A DNA stretch of 64,000 nucleotides, taken from assembly GCA_963744225.1 (NCBI GenBank), contig CAVUSV010000004.1, positions 1,302,001 to 1,366,000 of the forward strand. Direction: 5' to 3'. Both the position numbers and the translations under genes were made by a program. The stretch is from Bog-473 sp963744225. Lineage in GTDB: Bacteria > Actinomycetota > Acidimicrobiia > Acidimicrobiales > RAAP-2. This document shows, piece after piece, positions 37,400 to 46,997 of the stretch. The first letter of the stretch is position 1; each line of letters opens with the position of its first letter. The notes beneath the pieces are model-generated. The model was not told the DNA's origin. It ran no database searches and was given only the letters and a program-made list of their open reading frames with translations.

Positions 37400-37704
37400 C
37401 AGAGTCCAACCTATCGCCGCGATCGGACCGCATTTCCGGCCCGGCCTCGAGTTCGGAAGCCGCCCAAGGGGCTAGGCCGTCGGCCGCCAGGGAGGGAACG
37501 CGAAGTTAGGGCACATCGGACGGGCGATGCAACTTGGGTGAACCGTTCGTGACAAGCATGGGACGGGCATGCAATCTGCAGATGTTTTGTTCGTGTCACC
37601 AGGCGTTTCAGCTTGAGCACGCCTGAAAGTTATGTAAGAACACACCTGGCAAGTTTCGACCGCCCAGACATCCCAAATCTCTCGACCTAGAAAGGAGCCA
37701 CTTC
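37400..37704 (+). promoter_or_regulatory. Control region of the surface/Pst gene cluster
   Basis: 305 nt between a leftward small gene and the first cluster gene. It holds the PHO-box-like repeat (37537-37554) and, right before ATG 37705, the site AAAGGAGCC (37690-37698). No gene is seen. Confidence 0.55.
37537..37554 (-). promoter_or_regulatory. PHO-box-like direct repeat
   Basis: On the minus strand TGTCACG and GTTCACC start exactly 11 nt apart, as in actinobacterial PhoP boxes (GTTCACC-type units of 11 nt). One unit is perfect, the other weaker. It is 150 nt upstream of a cluster with Pst transporter genes, which makes phosphate control plausible. Confidence 0.4.
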
Positions 37705-38387
37705 ATGTCCGTTCGACACGTCGCTAGGCGAGTCGCCGTTTCCGTTGCCGCTACCGCGGCAGCGGGAACTTTCGCCGCAATGGCGTTCTCGTCTCCCGCC
37801 GGCGCCGCTGGACCCGCGAGCGGGGTCAGTCGTCCCGAATTCCGCACAGCTGTGCGAGCACAGTGCGCCGCCGGCAAGCCGTTCGACAGTGGCCAGAACA
37901 TCAACGTCGTCATCCCGGCCAACTCGGCCTTCGCCGCTCCCAACAACACCAGCGGCGTCAACATCGTCGAGTGCGCGGCACCCAACGGTGTCGTACCCTC
38001 GAACCGTAGCGGCGTGTGACGGCAACACCATCCAGGGCAACACCATTCTGCCCAACGCCGACGGCTCGTTCACCTACCCGAACTACCAGGTGTTCGCCAC
38101 TGCCGGACTCGGTGACACTGGGTGAGGGCTCGAGCAGTCCGACCTGTGGGAGCACCTCGGCCACCGAGTGCATCCTCTACATCGGCAACAACCAAGGCGA
38201 CTTCACCAAGCCCCACCTGTGGTCGCAGCCCTTCTTCGTGAAGGCGAACGGCAACGACCTTGGCGCCAACCCCGGTGACGGCACGCCCGAGGTCCCGATG
38301 GCCCTCCTCCTCCCGCTGTCAGCCATGGGCCTGCTGGGTGGAGCGGTCCTGATCCGTCGCCGGCGTCGGTCAGGACAGCCGGCGTAA
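37705..38387 (+). CDS. Secreted neocarzinostatin-like domain protein with PEVP-type sorting tail (frameshifted)
   Basis: Member 1 of a family of four in this cluster. Signal peptide (AVSVAATAAAGTFAAMAF..PAGAA), then a domain with INVVIPANSAF, VNIVECAAPNG, CDGNTIQGNTIL, the C.S....C pair and CILYIGNNQGDFTKP. Four cysteines in two pairs and the beta-strand pattern resemble the neocarzinostatin Ig-like fold. The tail TPEVPMALLLPLSAMGLLGG plus RRRRR is a PEP-CTERM-like sorting signal. Two single-base insertions (about 38005 and 38112) break the frame. Strong ribosome-binding site AAAGGAGCC. Probably the first gene of the surface operon. Confidence 0.7.
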
Positions 38388-38459
38388 CTCCGAGCGAGCG
38401 CATCAACAACATCAAGAACACTCACATTCAAAAGACAGAAAGAGGAGCACTTCTAGACC

Positions 38460-40494
38460 ATGCATAAGCACAAGCTGCGTCAGCGTGTTGAGAGGAGCAG
38501 CCGTTGGTGCTGCGGCCGTCTCCGCCACGCTGATCGTCGGAGCGGGGGTGGCTTCGGCTGCCCCGGCCGACCCCCCGGGGGGCGCCACGCCAGTGGCTCC
38601 GCACTTCTACAACGGAAACGTGGAGGGGATCCGGGACACCGGCTCCGACACCACCTTCTTCATGATGCAGAGGATCGGTGACCTCTACACCGGCGCCGGC
38701 CTGTACGGCTGCACGCTGAACTCGAGCGCAGGTCAGACTCTCTACAACTCGTCCGACCCTGCCTCGGCCACCACCAACGAGGAGTTCTTCTGCCAGTCCG
38801 GACAGAACGTCTCCACCACCGACGTCAACGACAACTGGGACCGCACCGAGGTCACCCAGGGCGTCGACAACGTGGGATCGGGGGCTGGTCAAAACCAGCT
38901 CTGCGGCGCGCGTCCACCCCGCTGGCCGTCGACTTCTCCCGGTCCTCCAAGCCGGCAGGCACCGCCTGCTCGACCCTGGTCCAGACCGGGTACGCCAAGG
39001 ACGGCGTGCCGATCATCGCCTACCCGGTGAACCCGACGACAATCGGAGCAGGGACGTCGACCACTCCCCCTACTCGGGGATCAACGGCGGGGTCGTCGGT
39101 CCGGTGTCGCAGGGCTGGCTGCCCGGCGACCCCAACGGCGGTCCGTACACAGGGCACGGCGCTTTCGAACATCTCCAACGCCGACAACGGCGGTGGGGCA
39201 GGCAGCACGGCCTACCGGCTGTGGTGCGCCACCAACACGACCCGGATCACCGACTGGGGCGCGCTGACCAACCTGGGCCCGAACCTCGAGGTCCAAGGGC
39301 GTGTCATTGACCAGCGGCTCGACGACGGCCACCATCACCGGCACCTTCCCGTCGACGGTCGCTTCGCCGGACGCCATCACGCGGCACGGACATCCCGGGC
39401 GGCACCACGGTGTCCTCGGTCTCGGGTGGGACGCTTACACTGTCCAACGCCCGCCTCGGCCACCGCCACCGAAACGGTGCGCATCACCACGGCCAGTTCG
39501 CTGGCTGTGGGCCAGGGCGTGCCGATCGGCGTGCCGATCCGGCTCATGGGCGTCAACACGGCCTCGGGCACCGAAGCCACGTTCGCCAGCTACGCCGAGT
39601 CCGGAGTCAGCGGCGGTGGGTGTGCGTCGAACATGAACACCAACGCCGCCAGCGACCCCAACCCGGTCACGGCCACGGGTACCAACGCCACGGCGCACAT
39701 CGCGCTGGAGAACAACTCGGACCAGATCGACCAGTTCGCCAGTCGGTGACTTCCCTCGCCGGACTTCGTCGACCAGGCCATTGAGGTGGCGACGACGCTG
39801 TACATCGAGTCCAATGGTGTGTACAACACCAACCCCTACGCAGCGGCCTCGACCATCAACGGCATCTCGTACACCGGGCTCAAGGTCGGAGAGAACGGGT
39901 TCTCGACCACCACGGGCAACCTGTTGACGAACCACTACCCGACCGCACGCACCCTGTTCAACATCTACAGCTCGGACACGGTGCGGGCCTCGACCGGTGG
40001 CTTCCTCAACTGGGTCTGCGACGGCAACACCAACTTCTCCAAGGGGCTCGACAACTCGACGGGACTGAACTTCGACGCTGAGCTGACGACGGCCATCGGC
40101 GCGACCTTCGGGTTCCCCCGCCTGACCGACGCCTCCTCGGCCCCGGCCATCGCCACTCCGGCTGACGGCATCGCCGCACCGAACAACTCCTGTGCGGCAA
40201 GCCTGCCGGTGAACACCACCTCAGGGTCCAACACGATCACGCTGGCGTCGGGCAACTTCCCGGCCGACATCGTGAACGCTGGTGGGCTGGTCGGTGGTGG
40301 GAACGTCGGCGTCACGCAACGCCAACTTCCCGTCCGGGACCACGGTGGTCTCCGGTGCCGGGACGGCAACGCTGACCCTGTCGAACAACGCGACCGCCAC
40401 CGGAACCGGTGTCGCAGCAGTGTTCTCCGGGGTGCCGGCAGTCACGGCGGTTGCCAACAGCCAGAACGTAACCAACAGCACCAGATGGCGCTGA
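38460..40494 (+). CDS. Secreted PstS-like substrate-binding protein, large, with beta-repeat insertions (multiply frameshifted)
   Basis: Signal peptide in two frames (MHKHKLRQ, then GAAVGAAAVSATLIVGAGVASA). The mature part begins GIRDTGSDTTFFMMQRIGDLY, like the phosphate-binding PstS family, and contains GWLPGDPNGGPY, YRLWCATNTTRITDWGAL and TLYIESNGVYNTNPYA. Two short modules of type GTTV.S..G..TLTLSN.ATATG (about 39300-39470 and 40200-40440) interrupt it and look like small beta-repeats. About ten frame breaks; the N- and C-terminal parts are otherwise continuous. No anchor at the end. AGAGGAG precedes ATG 38460. About 675 residues when repaired. Confidence 0.65.
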
Positions 40495-40649
40495 TTTGCC
40501 AGCGACCTGGAGAGAAGGCCCGGCCCGGGGCCCAGCGAGCAATCGCGGGGTCCCGGGCTTTGGGCTTGCTAAGGGACCTATGACGAGAAACGCCTGTGAG
40601 TAGGGGAGAAAGGAACGAGTGCGGCGGTTTGTGCGAGCGAGATCTGTTG

Positions 40650-43470
40650 ATGCCCACCCGCAGACGAAAGCCCCGGCAGCGCGGGTACTACTGGACGCTT
40701 GCTGCAACTGTCAGGCATCGGGTTGCTCGTGGCCGCTGCGATCACCTTGGGCCTCGTCGTCAGTGCCGGCGCCGCCGGCCCGGCCAGTGGCTCGATCGTT
40801 CCCGACTCGCCGCGCAACCGCAGACCGGGTTCACGGCCGGCATCCCCTTTGCGAGTGGCCAGAGCATCAACGTGGTCATCCCGGCCAACTCGGCCTTTGC
40901 CATCACCCAACAACTTCGCCGGCATCAACGTCGTCGAGTGCGCCGCACCCAACGGCGTGATTCCCACCCAGGTGGCGGCCTGTGACGGCAACACCATCCA
41001 GGGCAGCACCATCCTTCCGGCTACCGACGGCTCCTTCACCTTCTCGAACTACCAGGTCTACGCCCTGCCGGACTCGATCACGCTCGGCGAGGGCACCAGC
41101 GGTGTGAGCTGTGGGCAGACGGCGGCGACCGAGTGCATCCTCTACATCGGGAACAACCAAGGGCGACTTCACCAAGCCGCACCTGTGGTCCGCCCCGTTC
41201 TTCATCGCGCCGACGTGCCCTGATGGTGGCACGCCCGCGGGCGACGGCTCCCCGCCCGCCGTGCCGACGAAGCCGTCTTCGGCCTTGTCGACCGCGGTCG
41301 CCTCGCCAACGACGGCCACGGCGGACGGCGTCGATTTCTCGACGGTGACCGTGACGCTGGTCGCGACCGGTGCGGTGCCCGTCGCTGGCAAGGCGGTCAC
41401 CTTGACCCCGACGTCGGCGTGCGGCGAAGGTCACGGGTCCGTCGCCGGCCCTGACCGATGCCAACGGGCAGACGACCTTCAGCGTGACCGACACGGCCGC
41501 CGCAACCCGTCACGCTCACCGCGGTCGACACCACCGACAGCGTGACGGTGAGCCAGACAACCGAGCGTCACCTTCCAAGCGGTCAAGGTCGACCCGTCGC
41601 ACTCGACGGTGAGCGCGAATCCGACGACCGTGGCCGCCGGCAACTCGACCACCATCACCGTCACCCTGCGTGATCAGGGGACCAACCCGCAGCCGGTGGC
41701 GAATCAGACGGTCACCCTCGCCGGAACCGGGAGTGCGGTCATCATCCCCACGGCCAAGCCCAACGTGACGAACGCCTCGGGCGTCGTCACCTTCACCGCC
41801 ACCGACACAGCCGCCGAAACCGTGACATTCACCGCTACGGATACGACAGAGACCACCGTGATCGCCAACACGGCCTCGGTGACCTTCGGGACGCTCAGCG
41901 TCTCGGCCTCCCAGTCCACCGTGACCGTCTCGACGCCGGCACCCGTCGGCGCGCAGGGCACGTCGGTAGTGGTCACCCTGCTCTCGTCGACGAACAGTCC
42001 CGTTGCCGGGAAGGCCGTCAGCCTGTCGTCCACAGGAAGTGCGGTCGTCGGCGCACCCACTCCTGCGACCACCGGAGCGAACGGCCAAGTGTCGTTTCCC
42101 TTGACCGACACGGTGCCCGAGACCGTCACGTTGACGGCAACCGACACGACGGACACCGTCACCCTCACGTCGACGCCCTCCGTGACGTTTGCGGCCGGGT
42201 CACCATCAGCCACCGCGTCCACCGTGATCGCCCAGGCAACGACCTCTCCGGCAGACGGTGAGACCCAGACCCAGATAGCCGTCACGCTCAACGATTCATT
42301 CGGACAACCCTTGTCCGGAAAGACCCTCACCATCCAAGGCGCTCCGAGTGGCAACGTTCAAGTCCACCCGATCGCAGTCGGGGGAGCGTCGACACCTGGC
42401 ATCACCGACAGTTCTGGGGAAGTGGAATTCGATGCAGAGCGACAGCGTCGCGGAAGCGGTCACATTCACCGCGACCGACACCACTGACGACAATTTGGTC
42501 TTGGCGCAGACGGTGTCGATCACCTTTACGCCGGGACAGGCCGATCCTACCGCTAAGGGAACGACCGTCACAGTTACTGCTCCTCCGAGTGCGAATCCTC
42601 CGGCCGATGGTTCCAGCCCGGCCACCATCACCGTGACCCTCACTGACTATTTCTCCAATCCGGTCGCGGGCAAGACCATCGCGCTCAGCGCACTGAATGG
42701 GAAATCGACCATTGTCAACGTGAGTCCCGTGACCAATGCCGCCGGACAGGCCACGTTCACTGTGACCGACTCCACCGCGGAGGTCGTGACCTATCAGGCA
42801 ACGGACGTCACGGATAGCAACGCCGTCATCGCTGCCGAAGGGGTAGTGAAGTTCGGCAATCCCCCGTCCCCTCCAGCAGTTGCCGCGTTTTGTTCTGTCG
42901 TCGCCAGCCCGAGCAGCGTGCCGGCCGACGGCACCCAGACGGCCACGATCTCCGTCCTGCTCTATGACGGCAACGGCTCTCCGGTGACGGGAAAGACCGT
43001 AACGCTGGCCGAATCCGGCGGTGCCTCGAAGGTTGCGTCCACCAACGCAACGACGAATAACAGCGGAATGGCAACTTTCGCCGTGAGCGACACGACGCCT
43101 GAAGCGGTGAAGTACACGGCAACAGACACCTCGGACAGCGTCGAACCTCACGGCCATTCCCGTCACGGTCACGTTCACCGCGGCGGCGGCGGCGACCACG
43201 ACCACGACGACCACGACTACGACGACTACGCCATCCTCCGCTACGACGACCACGACGACCGCGACCGGCGCAGCGACAGCGGGCGCCACGTCAGGTGGAT
43301 CTGCAACGGGCGGGAACACGGGGAACACCGGCAGCTCGTCGGGATCGAACCCATCGTCCCTGGCGCTCACCGGTCCGTCCACGCTCTTGCCGTGGTTGAT
43401 CGGATTCGGCGCACTGTTCATTGGGAGTCGGCACCCTCGGGCGGCGGCGATTTACAGGGAGACGCAATGA
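40650..43470 (+). CDS. Surface protein: neocarzinostatin-like domain, six Ig-like repeats, Thr-rich stalk, LALTG anchor (frameshifted)
   Basis: Starts MPTRRRKPRQRGYYWTL with a signal segment (GIGLLVAAAITLGLVVSAGA). A neocarzinostatin-like domain follows (VNVVECAAPNG-type block, CDGNTIQGSTIL, CILYIGNNQ). Then come about six Big_1/invasin-like repeats of 90-100 aa, each with a PVAGK.V.L strand, a G.VTFT.TDT turn and a TATDTTD end (41281-43170), then a Thr run and a Ser/Gly-rich stalk. The tail is LALTG, a helix and a basic end, a class E sortase-type signal. About nine frame breaks. The stop overlaps the next ATG (ATGA). About 940 residues. Confidence 0.7.
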
Positions 43471-43988
43471 GGCTTGACAAGGCCGAGGAGTGTTGGTGGC
43501 GGATCGCCTCCTGCGTTGTCGGGAGTATCGGCGCGGGAATCGCAGTCGTCGCAATGGCAGGAGCTGCGAGTGCCGTCAGCGCACCTGCCCTGAAGATCAC
43601 CCCCGGCCCGTACCACGATCAGCAACTCATCAATGTGTCCGTGGGCCCGAACCACTACTTCAAGCCCTATTCGCGGGTCAACATCCTCGAATGCGCCGAT
43701 CCGGGCGGAAGGACGAAGAACTTGCCCGTCAACGTCACTACGTGTGACGGGAACACGATTCAGGGCAATACCATTCTGGTCCAACCCAACGGGAGCTTCT
43801 CGGAACACGGCTACCAGTTGTTCGCACTTCCTAACGGTGTGCAGTTGGGGGAGCAGCCGGACACGGTGCCCGTGTGCAACCAGAAGAAGAGTTGCGTGCT
43901 CTACATCGGCCAGAATCAGGAAAGGTTCTCTGCACCCAAGGTCTTTTCCGCCCCCTTTACGATCTCGAAGACGAGCAAACATTCATGA
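43467..43988 (+). CDS. Secreted neocarzinostatin-like domain protein (intact)
   Basis: The only unbroken member of the family (173 aa). Signal peptide (VVGSIGAGIAVVAMAGAASA), then LINVSVGPNHYF, VNILECADPGGRTKNLP, TTCDGNTIQGNTIL, GYQLFALPNGVQLGE, CNQKKSCVLYIGQNQ and FSAPKVFSAPFTI. The four cysteines (EC, TC, CN....C) parallel the two disulfides of neocarzinostatin. There is no chromophore-related gene, so a ligand-binding or structural role is more likely than an enediyne carrier. ATG overlaps the previous stop; the end overlaps the next ATG. Confidence 0.75.
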   Translation: MRLDKAEECWWRIASCVVGSIGAGIAVVAMAGAASAVSAPALKITPGPYHDQQLINVSVGPNHYFKPYSRVNILECADPGGRTKNLPVNVTTCDGNTIQGNTILVQPNGSFSEHGYQLFALPNGVQLGEQPDTVPVCNQKKSCVLYIGQNQERFSAPKVFSAPFTISKTSKHS

Positions 43989-44778
43989 GCAAGAGGTGGA
44001 GCGTGCTCAGCGGGCGGTCCGTGGGAATCGTCGTCGTCGGCTCTTTGTGTCATTTGCAGCCGAGGCCGCGGTCGTGGAGGTTGTCGGCGCCAGCGGCGCC
44101 CCACCAACACTGATCGTGTCGCCCCACGGCAATCTCAAGGACGGCCAGACCATTTCCGTGGCGGTGGGGCCGAACGGCTATTTCACTCCGCATGCGGGTG
44201 TGAACATCCTCGAATGTGCCGACCCCGGGGGATCGGTGGCCAATCTGCCCAAGGACATCACCGCATGCGATGGAAACACCATTCAGGGAAGCACGATTCT
44301 GGTCGCAAACGACGGAAGCTTCTCCGAGTCCGCTTATCCGGCGTACGCGTTGCCGAGCACGGCGCTTGGCGAGCAATCCAACTACAAGCCGATCTGCAAC
44401 CAGACCAATGCCTGTGTGCTCTACGTCGGCCAGAATCAAAATGACTTCACGGCTCCCAAGGTGTTCTCTGCCCCCTTCCTGATCACCCCGGGTTCAGGCT
44501 CCTCCTCTTCCACCTCGACTAGCACGACGGCCCCGGCAACCAGCTCGACTGGGAGTTCTGCGACCACGAGCACGACAGCGGCACCGGCGACATCGTCCGC
44601 TACGAACGGCTCGGGGGCCGCGGTAGGGCTGACGACGACGCCCGCCGCCACCAGCCCTACGGGAGCCTTGGCGAACACAGGCCCACCCGCTCAAACGGCA
44701 TGGGTTGTGGCGTCGGGCATGGCACTCCTGCTCTTCGGAGCGCTGGGGCGCCGGTTGGCACTGCGGAGGAGCCGATGA
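43985..44778 (+). CDS. LANTG-anchored neocarzinostatin-like surface protein (frameshifted)
   Basis: Fourth family member. The signal-peptide part (MSKRWSVLSGRSVGIVVVGS) is in a different frame from the body; the break is near 44050. The body has TISVAVGPNGYFTPHAGVN, ILECADPGGSV, CDGNTIQGSTIL, CNQTNACVLYVGQNQ and FSAPFLITPGS, then a Ser/Thr-rich stalk (about 70 residues) and the tail ALANTGPPAQTAW, a hydrophobic helix and RRLALRRSR. LANTG fits the LAxTG motif of class E sortases. The stop overlaps the pstC ATG (ATGA), joining the surface genes to the transporter. Confidence 0.75.
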
Positions 44779-45767
44779 GCACATTGGCGCCCGAGATGAG
44801 GACGTCGGACCCGGTCGGTCACGACGATGTCCCGCTCAACCTGGTCATCAAGCCCGTCGGCGCGGACCGCGTGTTCAACGGCGTGCTGGCCGGCGCCAGT
44901 GGGTTTGTCCTCGTGCTGTTGGCTGCCGTCGTGGCCTTCCTCTGCGCCTATGGATTCGCCGCCTTTCGACAGGGCGGATTCGGTCTTTTCACAGACCCGA
45001 CCTGGTTACCTGATTCCCATCACTTCGGCATGCTGCCCCTTCTGATGGGCTCGGTTGCCATCGCGCTGCTCGCGGTCGCCATCGCTGCCCCGATCTCGCT
45101 GGCGACCGCCTTGATGATCAACGAATATGCGCCGCGCCAGCTCAAGCCCGTGCTCACGGGCGTCATCGACATGCTGGCCACCGTACCCAGCATCGTGTAC
45201 GGGTTCTGGGGGCTGCTGCTCATCTCGGATCTCCAGGCGGCGCCGGCCCGGTGGCTCGTGGACCACGCCAGCTTCGTGCCGATCTTTCGGACAGCGAGCC
45301 CTGGCCAATACGTCAAGTCGATCTTCGCCTGCGGGTTGATCTGCGCCGTCACCATCATCCCAATCATCACGTCGATCAGCCGCGAGGTCATGGCGCAGGC
45401 ACCCCGTGATGTCTGTGAAGCGGCACTTGGGCTCGGCGGTACCCGGTGGGGCATGGTGACCGACGTCATCCTGCCGTTCTCGCGCAACGGGATACTGGGC
45501 GCGGTTCTCTTGGGCATCGGTCGGGGCCTCGGGGAGACCATGATCGTGGTGCTCGTCCTCTCGCAGGGAACTCACCTGACCTCCGCTCTGATGGGGCCGG
45601 GTGGACTGGGGTCCATCGCGGCGCAGATCACCGATAACTTCGTCGCCTCCTCTTACATCACGAAGAGCGGACTCATCCTGCTTGGGCTGGTCCTGTTCAT
45701 GACCACACTGGCGATCAACATCGTGGCCCGGCTCGTCGTCGAACGATCGAACAAGAGCGGATTGTGA
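44775..45767 (+). CDS. pstC: Phosphate-type ABC transporter permease PstC
   Basis: Membrane permease of the Pst family (330 aa) with six helices. The N-terminal LVLLAAVVAFLCAYGF helix, AAPISLATALMINEYA, the EAA loop EAALGLGGTRWGMVTDVILP (coupling to PstB) and GRGLGETMIVVLVLSQ are typical PstC features. ATG 44775 overlaps the previous stop; the stop overlaps the GTG of pstA. The gene is intact, so the reading frame is reliable. In this family it imports phosphate; whether the substrate here is phosphate depends on the divergent binding proteins nearby. Confidence 0.92.
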   Translation: MSTLAPEMRTSDPVGHDDVPLNLVIKPVGADRVFNGVLAGASGFVLVLLAAVVAFLCAYGFAAFRQGGFGLFTDPTWLPDSHHFGMLPLLMGSVAIALLAVAIAAPISLATALMINEYAPRQLKPVLTGVIDMLATVPSIVYGFWGLLLISDLQAAPARWLVDHASFVPIFRTASPGQYVKSIFACGLICAVTIIPIITSISREVMAQAPRDVCEAALGLGGTRWGMVTDVILPFSRNGILGAVLLGIGRGLGETMIVVLVLSQGTHLTSALMGPGGLGSIAAQITDNFVASSYITKSGLILLGLVLFMTTLAINIVARLVVERSNKSGL

Positions 45768-46920
45768 CCCAAACTCTCGAATCGCCACAGACGTCACTGC
45801 CACCGGTGCAGCAGGTCCCGGATCGGCCAAGGCGCCACCGTTCGGTCCCACGCTCCACTGTCATCGAAATGGGCGGGTCGGCCCTCTCCGCAGTGGCCTT
45901 GGTCTGGCTCTGCGTTCACCGTTGCCGGGATCTCGGGCCCCCTTGGGTTCGCTATCTGCCTTCTCTTCGCCTTCGTGGTCATCTACGCGATCATCTGTTG
46001 GCGACTCTACGGCCTGTTGGCCATGAAGGACCGGTTGGCCACGGTGGCCATCTGGACGGGTGCTCTCGTCGCGTTCGTCCCGCTGGTCGGGGTGATCTTC
46101 TATGTCGTCGCCAAGGGCGCCGCGGTGGTGCTGGCGCACTTTCCACACTTCTTCGTCGCGGATATGACTGGTCTGACGGCCACCTCGCCCGTCACCGCCG
46201 TGGGGGCGGGGGCGGCCATCGTCGGAACCATTGAGCAAGTCGGTCTGGCCACGCTGTTCACCGTCCCCCTGGGCGTTCTCACCGCCACCTACCTGGTGAA
46301 CAATCGAAACGCTTTTTCAAGGGTGGTCAGCAACGTTGTGGACGCCATGACAGGCTCTCCGGCCATCATCGCTGGCCTCTTCATCTACCTCCTGTGGGTG
46401 GTGCCGCAGAAGGAGGCCGGCCAGACGGGATTCGCTGCCGCACTCGCCCTCTCGGTCATGATGCTGCCGATCGTCACCCGCGCTTCCCAAGAGGTCATCG
46501 CCATTGTCCCAGGTTCCCTCAAGGAAGCGGCACTTGCGCTTGGATCCCCCAATTGGCGCTCCGTGCTCCGGGTCATGCTCCCCACTGCTCGGGTGGGACT
46601 GATCACTGCCATGATCCTCGGCATCGCCCGCGTGGCTGGTGAGACCGCTCCCGTGCTTTTCACGGCAGGCGGAAATGCCCACTTCAACGTGGAATCCGTT
46701 CAGCGGGAAGCAGGATGACTTGCCCTTGCGGGTGTACGAGTTGATCTTCCAACCCGGGGTCAATACGACCAGAGTCGCATGGGGCGTCGCCTTCGTGCTG
46801 GTCCTGGTGGTCCTGACCCTGTTCATCCTGGCGCGCCTTATCGGGGCGAAGAAGCCCGGCCCCAGCGGCTTCACCGTTCCGTGGCGCACCCGACGTTCTC
46901 CAGAGGAAGGCGAAGCGTGA
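45764..46920 (+). CDS. pstA: Phosphate-type ABC transporter permease PstA (frameshifted)
   Basis: Second Pst permease. The N-terminal part is hydrophilic (VTQTLESPQTSLPPV..). A break near 45908 is followed by AFTVAGISGPLGFAICLLF and the core: VGTIEQVGLATLFTVPLG, MTGSPAIIAGLFIYLLW, the EAA loop KEAALALGSPNWRSVLRVML and ARVAGETAPVLFTAGG. A second break near 46690 leads into YELIFQPGVNTTRVAW and a last helix ending EEGEA. Repaired length about 385 residues, longer than usual because of extra helices at the N-terminus. The GTG start overlaps the pstC stop. Confidence 0.88.
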
Positions 46921-46997
46921 ACAACCTTTCGCAAATGATCACATCAGTCCGGCATTACGGGTTCCCACGAACACTCAAGAGCAAGGAGTCATCGAGT

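Noticed and set aside
37578..37618. Second PHO-box-like pair (TGTCACC and GTTTCAGC)
   Set aside because: The TCA cores are 12 nt apart rather than 11 and the second unit is poor.
43172..43260. ACG/ACC triplet runs as a DNA repeat element
   Set aside because: Codes a Thr-rich stalk in the Ig-repeat protein; not a separate element.
43467..43988. Enediyne antibiotic apoprotein
   Set aside because: The domain resembles neocarzinostatin, but no polyketide or chromophore genes are present and the proteins carry surface tails.
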